Shown in pieces: positions 16,929-25,982 of a stretch of 64,000 bases of DNA (position 1 is the stretch's first letter; every line of letters starts with the position of its first letter). Below the pieces are notes generated by a model, which saw nothing but the letters and a program-made list of their open reading frames with translations, was not told the DNA's origin and made no database searches. This stretch comes from CAYFWF01 sp964346815 (GTDB lineage Bacteria; Acidobacteriota; Aminicenantia; Aminicenantales; Aminicenantaceae). The translations under genes were made by a program, and so were the position numbers. Where the stretch lies: contig CAYFWF010000023.1 in assembly GCA_964346815.1 (NCBI GenBank), positions 186,001-250,000 on the forward strand. Direction: 5' to 3'.

Positions 16929-18401
16929 TCAGAGATCCAGTTCCAATTGATTTTTCTGGTTGAGCTTCCGGTCGTTCTCGATGGATCTCAAAATCTCAGG
17001 AGTGACATCTCCAGTAGGATAGTTCCCGTCAAAACATGCGCCACAAAATTGGGTGAGCTTCTTGTTTCCGAGGCGAACGGCCTTTTTTAAAGACTCAAGA
17101 GATTGGTAGATCACTTTATCCGCACCGAGCTTCTTGGCGATTTGTTCCACGGTGGCATTGCGGGCTATGAATTCGGTTTTGGTCTGCATATCGATTCCGT
17201 AGACGCAGGGATACCTCAGAGGTGGAGAATAGGAACCGAAATAGACTTTTTTGGCCCCGCACTCACGGACCAAGTCTATGATAGCCCGGGACGTGTTCCC
17301 CCGAACAATACTGTCATCGACCAAGAGCACATTTTTTCCTCTGAGCTCAGAGGGGATAGGGTTCAATTTTTGACGTACGGAGGCTCGTCTTTGCTGGTCA
17401 GCAGGCATGATAAACGTTCGACCGATATACCTGTTCTTAACCAGAGCTTCCCTGTATTTCAAATTGAGTCTTCGCGCAATCTCGATGGCGGCATCTCTTG
17501 CGGAATCTGGGACCGGAACAACCACGTCGATCTTCAAGTTTTGTTTTCTGATTTCGTCTGCGAGAAAACGACCTAGATTGACGCGGCAGTCATAAACATT
17601 GACGTTGTCGATATAGGAATCAGGCCGAGCGAAGTAAACCCATTCGAAAAGGCAGGGAGTGTGAGGACAGTGAGCGATCTTTCGGGTGTGAAGCTGGTGG
17701 TTCTTATCGATAAAAAGGGCTTGACCGGCCTCTACGTTTTTGATCTCGGAGAAGTTCATGATATTTAGACTGACGCTTTCTGAAGCCACTGCATAGGCAG
17801 GCAGAATTTCCCCTTTTCTTTTTCCGTAGGCAAGGGGCTTTATCCCATACGGGTCTCTAAAGGCAAGCATGCCTTGCTCGGCTATATAGGCAATGACAGC
17901 GTAACTTCCTTTAACTCGCTCAAATACTTTTTTGACAGCCTGGAAGATGTTTTCAGGTATTATGTTCTTGACGTGTTGATCAGCGAGCTCTTGAGCGAAG
18001 AAGTTTAAGATGATTTCTACGTCGTTATCGGAGGTGAGATGGCGATGGTATTGATTGAAGAGAATTTTGTTCAATTCCCTGTAGTTGATCACATTTCCAT
18101 TGTGAGCCATAACGATGCCAAATGGAGAATTGACATAAAACGGCTGAGCATCCTCTCCTCTGCCTCCTCCTATAGTCGGGTAGCGTGTATGACCAATTCC
18201 GATATGGCCGGTCAACCGTCTGAAGTGCTCCTTGGTAAAGATATCTCTGACCAGTCCAGTTCCTTTTTTGGTGTGGAATCTGCTTCCATCATAGGTGATG
18301 ATTCCTGCGGAATCCTGGCCTCTATGCTGGATGGACAACAGCCCTTGATAGAGGTCCTTGAAGACGTCTTCGTTACCGTAAATGCCTATGACACCACACA
18401 T
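16929..18401 (-). CDS. purF: Amidophosphoribosyltransferase
   Basis: First committed enzyme of purine synthesis; it makes phosphoribosylamine from PRPP and glutamine. The N-terminal nucleophile Cys follows Met directly (MCGVIG), so no propeptide is needed. The PRPP loop is VLLVDDSIVRGNTSR. Cysteines in CPHTPCLFEW, YPCVYG and FCGACFDGNYP match the 4Fe-4S-containing Bacillus-type class, fitting an anaerobe. The length of 490 residues is normal. A TATAAT-like hexamer on the minus strand lies at 18418-18423, 17 bases before the start, which would make a very short leader. Confidence 0.95.
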   Translation of the reverse strand: MCGVIGIYGNEDVFKDLYQGLLSIQHRGQDSAGIITYDGSRFHTKKGTGLVRDIFTKEHFRRLTGHIGIGHTRYPTIGGGRGEDAQPFYVNSPFGIVMAHNGNVINYRELNKILFNQYHRHLTSDNDVEIILNFFAQELADQHVKNIIPENIFQAVKKVFERVKGSYAVIAYIAEQGMLAFRDPYGIKPLAYGKRKGEILPAYAVASESVSLNIMNFSEIKNVEAGQALFIDKNHQLHTRKIAHCPHTPCLFEWVYFARPDSYIDNVNVYDCRVNLGRFLADEIRKQNLKIDVVVPVPDSARDAAIEIARRLNLKYREALVKNRYIGRTFIMPADQQRRASVRQKLNPIPSELRGKNVLLVDDSIVRGNTSRAIIDLVRECGAKKVYFGSYSPPLRYPCVYGIDMQTKTEFIARNATVEQIAKKLGADKVIYQSLESLKKAVRLGNKKLTQFCGACFDGNYPTGDVTPEILRSIENDRKLNQKNQLELDL

Positions 18402-18477
18402 TTTACTCGTACGTATTATTATAGTTGTTTTAGTTGAAAAGTGGAATTGGACTCGACTCTCATGGGATTAAAAAAGG

Positions 18478-19605
18478 TTAATCGATTTTTTCTCGAAGAA
18501 AAATGGGATTGGATAAAATCCAAGGAATGTCCTTGTGCAAAGGCGTTTTTTCTCTGAGATAAACTTCCACCCGATAGAATCCTGGATCGGCAGCTAAATA
18601 TTCTAGATTCCCCCTAGATGTGACGAGAATGTCTTTGCCATCGTGGATGAGTCTGGTTTCTTTAGCAAAAGGTGCAGGGACTTGGATATGGATGGTTATC
18701 GGGCGGTCGAATAGGGTCTTCTCACCCATGGTCAGTCTTTCCTTTCCCTTCTGGGCCCAGAACCTGAATCCTTGTGCTCGAGCAGCTGCATCCACGGCGT
18801 TGTAAAACCTGCCGCGGCGAAGGGCTGAGTAGACCTGGCGGGAAGCGACTTCGAAATCGCTCGAAAGAGGATTGTCAAGAAGCACGTGAAGCTGCAGAGA
18901 AGGAAGGAGAGTGCGATAAAGAAGATGGGCGTCTACGCTGAAGAATCCAAACATCGATTGCTCACGGTTGATTTGGTCCCACTTTTTCAGATTTTTTTGA
19001 GGCCGGCTTAGCATTTTTAACAGGGCATACTCTGGTTTTATCAATAAGACCGGAGAAAGAGGAACCAAACGAAGCATATTGTATTTCAATACGGTATTGG
19101 CGTTGATGATTTCTATTCCGTTATATCCTGTAGGTTTTCCCCAGGACCAGGCCACTTTGGAATAAGGGTGGGCGATGACAGAAAATCCATTCAGTGCACT
19201 AATCTGAAAGGCAGCCTGTTCGGCGTTTTGAGAAAAGTCTTTTTCTGGGGGATCGAAGCCGAGAGCCACGAGATGGCCTCTGCTGACCGAAAGCTCGGAT
19301 CCGGCTAGCACGAGCACCCCCTCTTTCCAGTCGGCCGAAGCTAAACACTCGCGGTTTGGAAGTCCGTGGTCGGTTAGGATGATGAAGTCGAGAGAAGTTC
19401 GGGAAGCCAACCGTGCAATTCTATCCGGATGTTTCCTGCCATCGGAAAAGACGGTGTGGATGTGATAGGCCCCCCGTATCTCAAGGGCCTCTCTATCGGC
19501 GTCCTCGAGGGTGTAGGTTTTGAAGCCGATAAGCTGATAACCCAACCAGAAGACATAGATCAGGAGAAGCGAGAGGAGAACGAATAAGACTCTTTTCCTT
19601 GTCAA
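18478..19605 (-). CDS. Membrane-anchored PHP-domain protein
   Basis: 375 residues: an N-terminal membrane anchor (about 5-25, VLFVLLSLLLIYVFWLGYQ), then a PHP metal-hydrolase domain with the HxH motif YHIHTVFSDG at about residue 49, DFIILTDHG, and a later HPYSK (metal His). Family members hydrolyse phosphoesters, but the substrate cannot be told from sequence; with an exported or anchored topology it may act on envelope material. The start is a TTG at 19605 whose TTGA overlaps the stop of the O-antigen-ligase-like gene. No clear Shine-Dalgarno is seen. Confidence 0.75.
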   Translation of the reverse strand: MTRKRVLFVLLSLLLIYVFWLGYQLIGFKTYTLEDADREALEIRGAYHIHTVFSDGRKHPDRIARLASRTSLDFIILTDHGLPNRECLASADWKEGVLVLAGSELSVSRGHLVALGFDPPEKDFSQNAEQAAFQISALNGFSVIAHPYSKVAWSWGKPTGYNGIEIINANTVLKYNMLRLVPLSPVLLIKPEYALLKMLSRPQKNLKKWDQINREQSMFGFFSVDAHLLYRTLLPSLQLHVLLDNPLSSDFEVASRQVYSALRRGRFYNAVDAAARAQGFRFWAQKGKERLTMGEKTLFDRPITIHIQVPAPFAKETRLIHDGKDILVTSRGNLEYLAADPGFYRVEVYLREKTPLHKDIPWILSNPIFLREKID

Positions 19606-20816
19606 ATTGTCCCCGTTTTTGTGTCGGTTTCTTTTCCCGGGACGAATGGAAGCGTGATAATGGCGAGAAAGAGGACGGTGATTTCGGAATCCCCGAAATT
19701 GTACTCGAACAGTCCTGCTGTGCAGAGGGCCAAGAGAGCAGCCAGGGCGGAAACCGTCAGAGTATAGCGGGGGATTTCTTTATCCCGCAGCAGTTTGAGA
19801 AGGGATAGAAATGCCCAGCCTATGAATGTAAGCCAGGCTATGAGCGCAGGAATCCCTCTTTCGGCTCCGATCTGGGTGATATTGTTATGGAGGTGGACAT
19901 TTCGTTTGGAGAGATCGGAGAGGCCGTATTTGGGATTTTGGAAGACCATGTCCACCGTATTTGGTCCTGTCCCGAAAAGAGGATAGTCTTTGATGATTTT
20001 GATTCCCGCTTCCAGGTACTCGATCCTCTGGACATTCGAGTAGGACTGCGTACTGAAAATGCTGAGGATTCTTGATTTAACATGCTTCGGGCTGAGAACG
20101 AAGAAAAGTCCGATAACGATGGGAATCAGGATGAGTGCTTTGGGCTTGTAAAGGGCCAGGATAAAAGCAACCGCTAAAGAAAGCCCTATCCAGGCGCTCC
20201 TGGTTAAAGTCAGAGCGAGTGCCACTGCGGCAAGAATGAAGGCCGCCGCCCAAAGATATCTTGATTTTTCTCTGGAGAATAAAAAATGACTCAGTGCAAC
20301 GGATAAGAAGAGAAGCAGGAGGCCTGCCTGTGTCAATGGATGGCCCATAAAGCCAGTGATCCTTTCTCCTGGCGCTGCTTGAAAGATAAAATAAAAAAGG
20401 GAATAGAGAGAACTTACTCCAGCAGATGCAAGCAGAGCATAATGTGCTTTTTTTATCTTTTCCCCTGAAGTCATACCTGCATAAACGATGGGAATGATGA
20501 GGAAAATCAGAAGTTCACGACTGTCGACTAGGCTAATTTCCGGATTAACCGATTGAAAGGCTGAAATGAGAGAAAAAAGAGAATAGACCAGGAGGGGCCA
20601 GAAAAAGGAAGGGAACTGCGGAAGGCGTCTGTTTTTTATAAGGAGAAAAAGCCAGCTGAGCAGGGCCAGAATAAGAGCTGTGTAGCTGAGAGTGATTGAT
20701 ATCATGGAGAAAAGAAGATAGAGGAAAAGTAACAGCCAGAGAAGGGATGAGGCATTCTTGATAAAATTCAGCCATGTTGTTCGCGTCATTGATTGTGCTT
20801 TAAAAAAGAGGGTCAA
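19602..20816 (-). CDS. O-antigen ligase/polymerase-like membrane protein
   Basis: Polytopic protein of 404 residues with about ten to twelve hydrophobic helices and a long periplasmic loop (residues about 265-330) containing GTGPNTVDMVFQNPKYG and the HLHNNITQIGAERG segment, the hallmark of the Wzy/WaaL O-antigen ligase family. It probably joins or polymerises surface polysaccharide in the inner membrane. The frame begins at TTG 20816, overlapping the Trm112 gene stop; ATG at 20789 is equally possible, and neither has a clear ribosome binding site. It is followed by the PHP gene with a 4-base overlap. Confidence 0.8.
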   Translation of the reverse strand: MTLFFKAQSMTRTTWLNFIKNASSLLWLLLFLYLLFSMISITLSYTALILALLSWLFLLIKNRRLPQFPSFFWPLLVYSLFSLISAFQSVNPEISLVDSRELLIFLIIPIVYAGMTSGEKIKKAHYALLASAGVSSLYSLFYFIFQAAPGERITGFMGHPLTQAGLLLLFLSVALSHFLFSREKSRYLWAAAFILAAVALALTLTRSAWIGLSLAVAFILALYKPKALILIPIVIGLFFVLSPKHVKSRILSIFSTQSYSNVQRIEYLEAGIKIIKDYPLFGTGPNTVDMVFQNPKYGLSDLSKRNVHLHNNITQIGAERGIPALIAWLTFIGWAFLSLLKLLRDKEIPRYTLTVSALAALLALCTAGLFEYNFGDSEITVLFLAIITLPFVPGKETDTKTGTI

Positions 20817-21001
20817 TCTTTTGTTGCCCTGTCGGGTTCAATGGTCGCCTCATCGATGAGCATGACTGGTATGTCTTCTCTTATTGGATAGACACGATGG
20901 CATTTGATGCATTTCAACCCCTTTTCATCCGAGGTGAGTTTGATATCGGCCTTGCAGAGAGGACAGGCAAGGATGTTCAGGATTCTTTGGTCAATAGCCA
21001 T
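20813..21001 (-). CDS. Trm112-like small zinc-binding protein
   Basis: 62-residue protein with two Cys pairs (CPLC at about 13-16 and CIKC at about 31-34) and the YPIREDIPVML motif of the Trm112/YcaR family. Eukaryotic Trm112 activates methyltransferases; bacterial short forms are often encoded in LPS or cell-envelope operons and their role is unclear. Here it is the first gene of a minus-strand group with the O-antigen-ligase-like and PHP genes, overlapping the former by 4 bases. Confidence 0.85.
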   Translation of the reverse strand: MAIDQRILNILACPLCKADIKLTSDEKGLKCIKCHRVYPIREDIPVMLIDEATIEPDRATKD

Positions 21002-21494
21002 TGGTGCATTCCAGGCTCGTTATCATAACCTAATGAGTTCTTCCCAGTCAATAGCTGACAGGCTATATTACGAAAAGCGGGGCTCTTTTTCATTTTACAT
21101 AGGGATAACTTTCAAGCTTGTTTTTGCCACCAGGCATATCCTCCGCTCTAGTTCGGATCTTTGACGCCATTCTCTCCTCGCCCTTCTCGGCGGCTGCGTA
21201 ACTGCGCACGTTTATTCCTCATCTTATCGACACCAGCCTCTGTTCCGGTGTTTGTTGGGATTCTTAATCCTTTGGTTCTGTCGTGCTCAATACATACTCG
21301 CCTTCCGGCTCTGCCGGATACCCTCGAAGGACGATTCGTAAAGGCTAGATCCTCAATGGCGCTCCGGACATGCCTGATATCTTTTCCATCAGAGCTAACG
21401 CACACAAAACGGAAAGAGCCCCCCACTTTTTAGCATAGAGCCTAGCTCACAGGAATATTGACAGAGACAGAGAGAGGGTGATATCTATAGCCAT
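21002..21494. other. Intergenic region without convincing protein gene
   Basis: This 493-base divergent gap separates the Trm112-like gene from the LPS-kinase-like gene. Two opposing frames of about 90 residues (21148-21426 minus, 21161-21433 plus) have no recognisable domain, no ribosome binding site and Arg-rich composition typical of spurious translation. The middle part is rich in nested inverted repeats and is annotated separately as a candidate structured RNA. No insertion-sequence ends or direct repeats were seen. Confidence 0.6.
21131..21376 (-). ncRNA. Candidate structured RNA of unknown class
   Basis: An 11-base long-range helix closes the element: 21366-21376 pairs with 21131-21141, with one G-U if the minus strand is transcribed. 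Inside are a perfect 6-bp hairpin at 21304-21318 (TCCGGC/GCCGGA), a 5-bp hairpin at 21258-21270 (GGATT/AATCC) and a helix joining 21228-21234 to 21247-21253 only loosely, best seen as ACACC/GGTGT at 21230-21234 and 21247-21251, extendable by a G-U on the minus strand. Both wobble pairs favour minus-strand RNA. It lacks the recognisable core motifs of tmRNA, RNase P RNA or SRP RNA. This is a reading by eye without folding energies. Confidence 0.35.
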
Positions 21495-22328
21495 ATGAAA
21501 TCCCAGATCAAAAAGTTTGGACTCCCTCTGAGTCTTCCTGCTTTTAAAGGGCGTTTTCATCCAGACTTTCCCTATCCTTCCCTGGCAGAAAAAATATCGG
21601 CCTGCGATCTGCTTTTTCAGGATCCCAGTTGTCAGATTCTTCTCAACGGACGGAATCGTGTTGGCAAGCTGCAATTCTCTTTATATGAGGAGCAAACCAT
21701 AAATGTTGTGGTTAAAGAATTCAAGGTGCGAGGCATTGACAAACTGAAGACCTTATTTCTGCCCTCAAAGGCCTATAAAGCTTGGCGCGGAGGTTTGGTC
21801 CTCGCGAAAAACAGCATCCCTGCTCCCGATCCTGTTGCATATCTCGAGAAAAAGAAATCACCCTTTATCGATCAAAGTTTTTATTTTTCTCTTTTCGTGG
21901 ATGGTGCCGAAGAAATTCGACATTTATTGAAGCAGCTTCCAGAGCAAGAAATGGGGAGACTTATCCAGGCCCTTGCCTCTCATCTTTCCTCCTGCCATGA
22001 TAAGGGCATTCTCCATCGGGATCTTTCCGACGGGAACGTTCTGGTCAAAAAGAATTCCGACGAGGAGTATTCATTCATTTTCATCGACACCAATCGTGTC
22101 CGCATCAAAAGGAGACTGGGCACGCTGTCGAGGATAAAAAATCTCATTCGTTTCGGTATTCCTGCTTCCTTTCAGCGCTTTTTTTTAGAGAAATATTTGG
22201 GATCAGCTCGGCTGAATAGCCTTGTCTGGATTTGGTATAAACTCAACAAAAAGATGTACACAAGCTATATCCAGTGGAAAGGGAAATTGAGAATAAGACA
22301 ATTCATTCGAAAATTGGGCATTCAGTAA
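21495..22328 (+). CDS. Lipopolysaccharide kinase (Kdo/WaaP-like) family protein
   Basis: 277-residue eukaryotic-like kinase fold. Visible elements are the ATP-anchoring Lys in NVVVKEFKV (about residue 75), the catalytic loop HRDLSDGNVLV with Asp and Asn, and FIDTNR as the metal-binding DFG equivalent. Relatives phosphorylate Kdo or heptose of the LPS inner core. It is followed after 1 base by a glycosidase-like gene, so the pair probably forms a small envelope operon. The exact sugar substrate cannot be read from the sequence. Confidence 0.78.
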   Translation: MKSQIKKFGLPLSLPAFKGRFHPDFPYPSLAEKISACDLLFQDPSCQILLNGRNRVGKLQFSLYEEQTINVVVKEFKVRGIDKLKTLFLPSKAYKAWRGGLVLAKNSIPAPDPVAYLEKKKSPFIDQSFYFSLFVDGAEEIRHLLKQLPEQEMGRLIQALASHLSSCHDKGILHRDLSDGNVLVKKNSDEEYSFIFIDTNRVRIKRRLGTLSRIKNLIRFGIPASFQRFFLEKYLGSARLNSLVWIWYKLNKKMYTSYIQWKGKLRIRQFIRKLGIQ

Positions 22329-22329
22329 A

Positions 22330-23601
22330 ATGGAAAAAGATTTCAGGTGGAATCCTTATGCTGACCAGCCCCACAATTTGGCGTCCAGGAGAGAGCGATT
22401 TTGGCATCACTTCAGGTATGTTCCCGGCTACTTATCCCTTGTTGCATCGAATTTGCGAAAGGCCTTTCCCATCCTTTCCCTTTATCGAAAGTACAGAGAA
22501 GGGATGTATGTCGAACCCGTGAAGCTCGATCGTTGCTTCGGGATTTCGATTTCTCCTCACGAGGACAAAAAGAGCGAGGTTTTCAGCTGTCTCAAAGAGC
22601 TCGGCATTCAACAAACACTTATCAGAATTCCATCATGGGAAAGGGGAAGGCTGGATTTGTACCAGAGATTTATCGAAACGGCTAAGGAAAATGCTTTGGA
22701 TGTGATCCTTGCTCTGCTGCAACGAAGAACGGATGTGAAAAATCCGAAGGGATGGATTCGCTTCCTCGAAGACATCTTTTCCAGATTCGGTACGGTATGT
22801 TCTTTTTTTGAGATCGGGCATGCGTGGAACAGGACCAAGTGGGGGATATGGGATTACCGGGAGTATCTTCAGCTAGCAGACCCAGCTGTTTCTTTGGCCG
22901 AGAAGTATCAGGCAAGGCTTCTCGGACCCGCAGTGATAGATTTTGAGTTTCATCTCTATCCTCCGGTTTTGAAGAAGATCTCTTTTGACAAGATCACCAG
23001 CCTTCTGTACGTAGATAGAGTTGGCGCCCCAGAGAACAAACAATTCGGGTGGGATACGTCCAGAAAGATTGCACTTCTTAAGGCAGTGGTTGATGGATTC
23101 CTTGAGAAAAAGCAGGACATATGGATAACCGAGGTGAACTGGCCCCTGGAGGGAACAGGAAAGTATTCACCTGCTGTCGGCAAGGCGAATGTATCGGAAG
23201 AGGATCAAGCCAATTATCTGACTCGGTATTTCGTTCTTTGTCTTGCGAGTGGATTTGCGGAGAGAATATACTGGTGGCAGCTCGTTGCGCCAGGATATGG
23301 TTTGATCGATAGCCGGCAAAAGGCCTGGCGCAGGCGACCTGGTTTTTTTGCTCTCAAGCATATGGCCGGCTGCCTCGAAGGAAGCGTTTTCATCAGGAAA
23401 ATCCCGCATCCGAAGGCGAAGATTTTTGTGTTCAGCAAAGAACAAAGGGAGGTTGCGGTGTGCTGGACAGCGAGTTCCTCGGTTACATATAAGTTTTTTA
23501 AGCGTGTGGATAAGGTCGAAAATAGGGACGGGAAAGAAATTCCTTTCGCGGATAACATTATTCATTTGGATCGGTCTCCCAAATATGTGTATTTATATTA
23601 A
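22330..23601 (+). CDS. Glycoside-hydrolase-like (TIM-barrel) protein
   Basis: 423 residues. The central part looks like a clan GH-A barrel: FEIGHAWNRTKWG (Glu161) is a candidate acid/base at strand 4 and WITEVNWPLEG (Glu268) a candidate nucleophile at strand 7, with RIYWWQLVAPGYG typical of strand 8. A C-terminal beta domain (about 370-423) follows. No signal peptide is seen, but residues 1-60 are basic and partly hydrophobic. I do not recognise the family with certainty. Coupling to the LPS-kinase-like gene suggests a role in surface glycan metabolism. Confidence 0.6.
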   Translation: MEKDFRWNPYADQPHNLASRRERFWHHFRYVPGYLSLVASNLRKAFPILSLYRKYREGMYVEPVKLDRCFGISISPHEDKKSEVFSCLKELGIQQTLIRIPSWERGRLDLYQRFIETAKENALDVILALLQRRTDVKNPKGWIRFLEDIFSRFGTVCSFFEIGHAWNRTKWGIWDYREYLQLADPAVSLAEKYQARLLGPAVIDFEFHLYPPVLKKISFDKITSLLYVDRVGAPENKQFGWDTSRKIALLKAVVDGFLEKKQDIWITEVNWPLEGTGKYSPAVGKANVSEEDQANYLTRYFVLCLASGFAERIYWWQLVAPGYGLIDSRQKAWRRRPGFFALKHMAGCLEGSVFIRKIPHPKAKIFVFSKEQREVAVCWTASSSVTYKFFKRVDKVENRDGKEIPFADNIIHLDRSPKYVYLY

Positions 23602-23704
23602 TTTGAAGTGTTCTCTTCCAATCTGATATCTTATTCCATCCTATTTTTATCCATACGAAATGTCAGTGAACAACTTGGATGAGACAGGCTAAAAAAACGG
23701 CTGG

Positions 23705-24904
23705 CTAGAAGCGGACGCTGATGCCTATTCGAAGGCTGACTCCAGAAAAATCAACCTGAGCTTCTTTGGCGTCGATAACGCCTGCTTCGTTCGGCTTGGA
23801 CTCACGGATGAACAGCAGGGGATAGGATTGCTGTTCCGAGACTTCTGCTTGAATGAGATAGAGCGTCCCTTCCTCGGTCAAGATTTGGTCTGAGGTGTCC
23901 TGGAAGGTGTCTTTTCCTCGAAATCCGCCGATTTTAGCAAAGCGCCCTGTTAGCTCAGCGATAAGATTCAGATGGGGTGCAATTTGAGTGGCGAACTCTA
24001 ATCCCCCTCGCAATCCCAGTCCCCGAGCACTCGCCTCTCCCTGCCATTCCTGTATGTGCTCTTGCTCTCGGATCTGATAAAAATAGGAGCATTTGGCAAA
24101 GTAATAGGAAATTCCGCCTTTGATATACAGAACGGGAAAAAGTGCATAAGATGCTGTGATCCCAACGGGAACAGCGCTGAGCTTAGGCCGCGTTTTGAGC
24201 ATGTATGTCTGTGTGACTTGACTGAAGTCAGCTAGGCTTTCCTTTTGGCTTTGGAAAGATTCAATAGCTATCCCCAGTGACAGCCTCGAGGTCATAGATA
24301 TGGAAAATTCCCCTCCGAAAGAAAAGCCATAGTGGGCAGGCTTTAAATCGCTTTTCTTTGAAATTCCGAGAGCACTCCTGTAGAAATCCCCCAGTCCTAG
24401 AGATCCCTTGTTCAAGTCTCCTCCGATAGCGTAGCTGCCGCCCGTAAAAAGCGTAATATCAAAGCGATGAGGTTTTTTTCCTGCTGAAGTTTTCGTTCTG
24501 ATTTCAGGAGGGGACGGTATCTGAGGTTTTTCCTGGTCCTTAGGTTCATCCATCACTTGTGTTATTTGCTTTTCCTCTTCCTGAATTTTTGGGAGATTCT
24601 CTGTTAGTTCCGGGGGAGGCTCGATAACAGCAACCAAGCTTTCATGGACATACCCGGAAAGAGAAGTTCCTTCTTTCGGAGCGAGTTTGACCGCATACCA
24701 CTCGCCCTCTTTTCCTCTGGACTCCAGAACGGTTCCTTGGGGAAGTTGGCGGATGATGATGCTTGCGATATCTGGCTCCAAACGGATGTTCGCTTGTTCT
24801 GCAACCACCTTTATCTTTAGATTGAATTGCTGCCCCTGGAGACTTGGAGTCGAATTCAAGAGAAAGAGAATCAGCACAAGAAAGATGAGATGGGAATCTT
24901 TCAT
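23705..24904 (-). CDS. Exported SH3b-domain outer-membrane beta-barrel protein
   Basis: 399 residues from ATG 24904. A signal peptide (about 1-24, HLIFLVLILFLLNSTPSLQG) is followed by a bacterial SH3 domain (about 28-95: QANIRLEPDIASIIIRQLPQGT ... EWYAVKL), a charged Pro/Glu linker (100-150), and a C-terminal region of alternating strands ending in Phe (SLRIGISVRF), as expected for an Omp85-inserted barrel of OmpW/porin-like size. The frame continues to 25033, but that extension would put the hydrophobic segment far from the N-terminus. Function unknown; possibly a peptidoglycan-contacting outer membrane protein. Confidence 0.68.
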   Translation of the reverse strand: MKDSHLIFLVLILFLLNSTPSLQGQQFNLKIKVVAEQANIRLEPDIASIIIRQLPQGTVLESRGKEGEWYAVKLAPKEGTSLSGYVHESLVAVIEPPPELTENLPKIQEEEKQITQVMDEPKDQEKPQIPSPPEIRTKTSAGKKPHRFDITLFTGGSYAIGGDLNKGSLGLGDFYRSALGISKKSDLKPAHYGFSFGGEFSISMTSRLSLGIAIESFQSQKESLADFSQVTQTYMLKTRPKLSAVPVGITASYALFPVLYIKGGISYYFAKCSYFYQIREQEHIQEWQGEASARGLGLRGGLEFATQIAPHLNLIAELTGRFAKIGGFRGKDTFQDTSDQILTEEGTLYLIQAEVSEQQSYPLLFIRESKPNEAGVIDAKEAQVDFSGVSLRIGISVRF

Positions 24905-25138
24905 TGAGGATTTTTTGACCAGAGTTTTCACTTCAATTCGATTATAAAAGGGGTCCATAGGGCTGTCAAGAAATGCTTCCATATTCTTCTTCCTGCTGAG
25001 TGACGGGAGCGAAGAGGTCCAGATAATCGGCATCTTTCAGAAGCTTCTGCCCGAGTTTCGACTAAAATCAAGAGTCTGTTCATCGGAAAAAAATTGAATA
25101 CATAAGAGCAGATGTGGATGGTACGGGTGAGAAGAGAG

Positions 25139-25166
25139 TTGCGTTGTTTTTGGGAAAGGTTATAAT
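25139..25166 (+). promoter_or_regulatory. Sigma-70-type promoter of the DUF1573 operon
   Basis: TTGCGT at 25139-25144 and a perfect TATAAT at 25161-25166 are separated by 16 bases, 28 bases ahead of the ATG at 25194. GAGGA just before the start serves as ribosome binding site. The -35 box is imperfect, so confidence is moderate. Confidence 0.5.
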
Positions 25167-25193
25167 ATTTATAAAAACATAGAGGACACTGAA

Positions 25194-25982
25194 ATGAGAA
25201 CAAGACTTTTTAAATCCAAATCTCTGACAATTTTGGCGCTTCCGTTTTTTCTGGCTCTTTCCTATGGCTTCCTATTATCCCAGGCGGGGCCGCAGATCAA
25301 ATTCAAAGAAAGCTCTTGGGATTTCGGAAAAATGAAGGAGGGACAGGTCAAAACGCACCAATTCGTGTTCGAAAACACAGGGGACGCCCCTCTTGTCGTG
25401 AAAAGGGTGAGAACATCCTGCGGATGCGCTGCGGCTTTGGTTTCAGATAAGACTATCGAGCCTGGAAAAAAAGGAGAAATCAAAGTCACTTTCGACTCCA
25501 GGGGATATGAAGGAAGCGTATCCAAATATGTTTATGTGGAGACCAATGATAAGGCCCGATCTGTAGTGCAGCTTATCATATCTGCCATGATCGAAGTCCC
25601 GCCCCGTCCGAGAATAGATCTTGAAAAATACAATTTCGACGCGGGCCTGATTCTGGAGGGAGAGCCAATTCTCGCTCAAAGTGTCATTATCAATCGGGGT
25701 GAACAGGAGCTCAGAGTTTCTTTTTCCCATCGAGACGCAAAATATTTTCACGACGGAAAAGAGATTTCATCCGAGTTAAGGATAGCTGCCGGAGAAGAAG
25801 CTGCGGTCGAAATAGAAATACCTCCCCGTTCGAGACAAGGTCTGATAAGAGAATACATACTGCTCAAATCAAATGATACCCGGCGTCCTAATCTTTCTCT
25901 CTATGTCAGCGGATACATCATCACCAAACAACAGCTCAAAGAGCTGTTCAACAAGTATAAAGAAATCATCGGATCAGAATGA
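25194..25982 (+). CDS. Exported DUF1573 domain protein
   Basis: 262 residues: signal peptide (about 1-31, ILALPFFLALSYGFLLSQAG) and two Ig-like beta-sandwich units. The first is a typical DUF1573 domain (DFGKMKEGQVKTHQFVFENTGDAPL ... SCGCA ... IEPGKKGEIKVTFDS), with the characteristic Cys-x-Cys. The second copy (about 140-245) lacks the cysteines. The family is widespread in Bacteroidota and Acidobacteriota-like bacteria, probably periplasmic or surface-located, without established function. Its stop overlaps the YggT start (ATGA). Confidence 0.82.
   Translation: MRTRLFKSKSLTILALPFFLALSYGFLLSQAGPQIKFKESSWDFGKMKEGQVKTHQFVFENTGDAPLVVKRVRTSCGCAAALVSDKTIEPGKKGEIKVTFDSRGYEGSVSKYVYVETNDKARSVVQLIISAMIEVPPRPRIDLEKYNFDAGLILEGEPILAQSVIINRGEQELRVSFSHRDAKYFHDGKEISSELRIAAGEEAAVEIEIPPRSRQGLIREYILLKSNDTRRPNLSLYVSGYIITKQQLKELFNKYKEIIGSE

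Noticed and set aside
21131..21376. tmRNA, RNase P RNA or SRP RNA
   Set aside because: The sequence lacks the tRNA-like ends and TTCGAC of tmRNA, the GAGGAAAGTC core of RNase P RNA, and the SRP tetraloop region; size alone is not enough.
21161..21433. Opposed ~90-codon frames (21161-21433 plus, 21148-21426 minus) as a transposase remnant
   Set aside because: No recognisable domain, no ribosome binding site, no inverted terminal repeats or target duplications; composition looks like translation of structured non-coding DNA.
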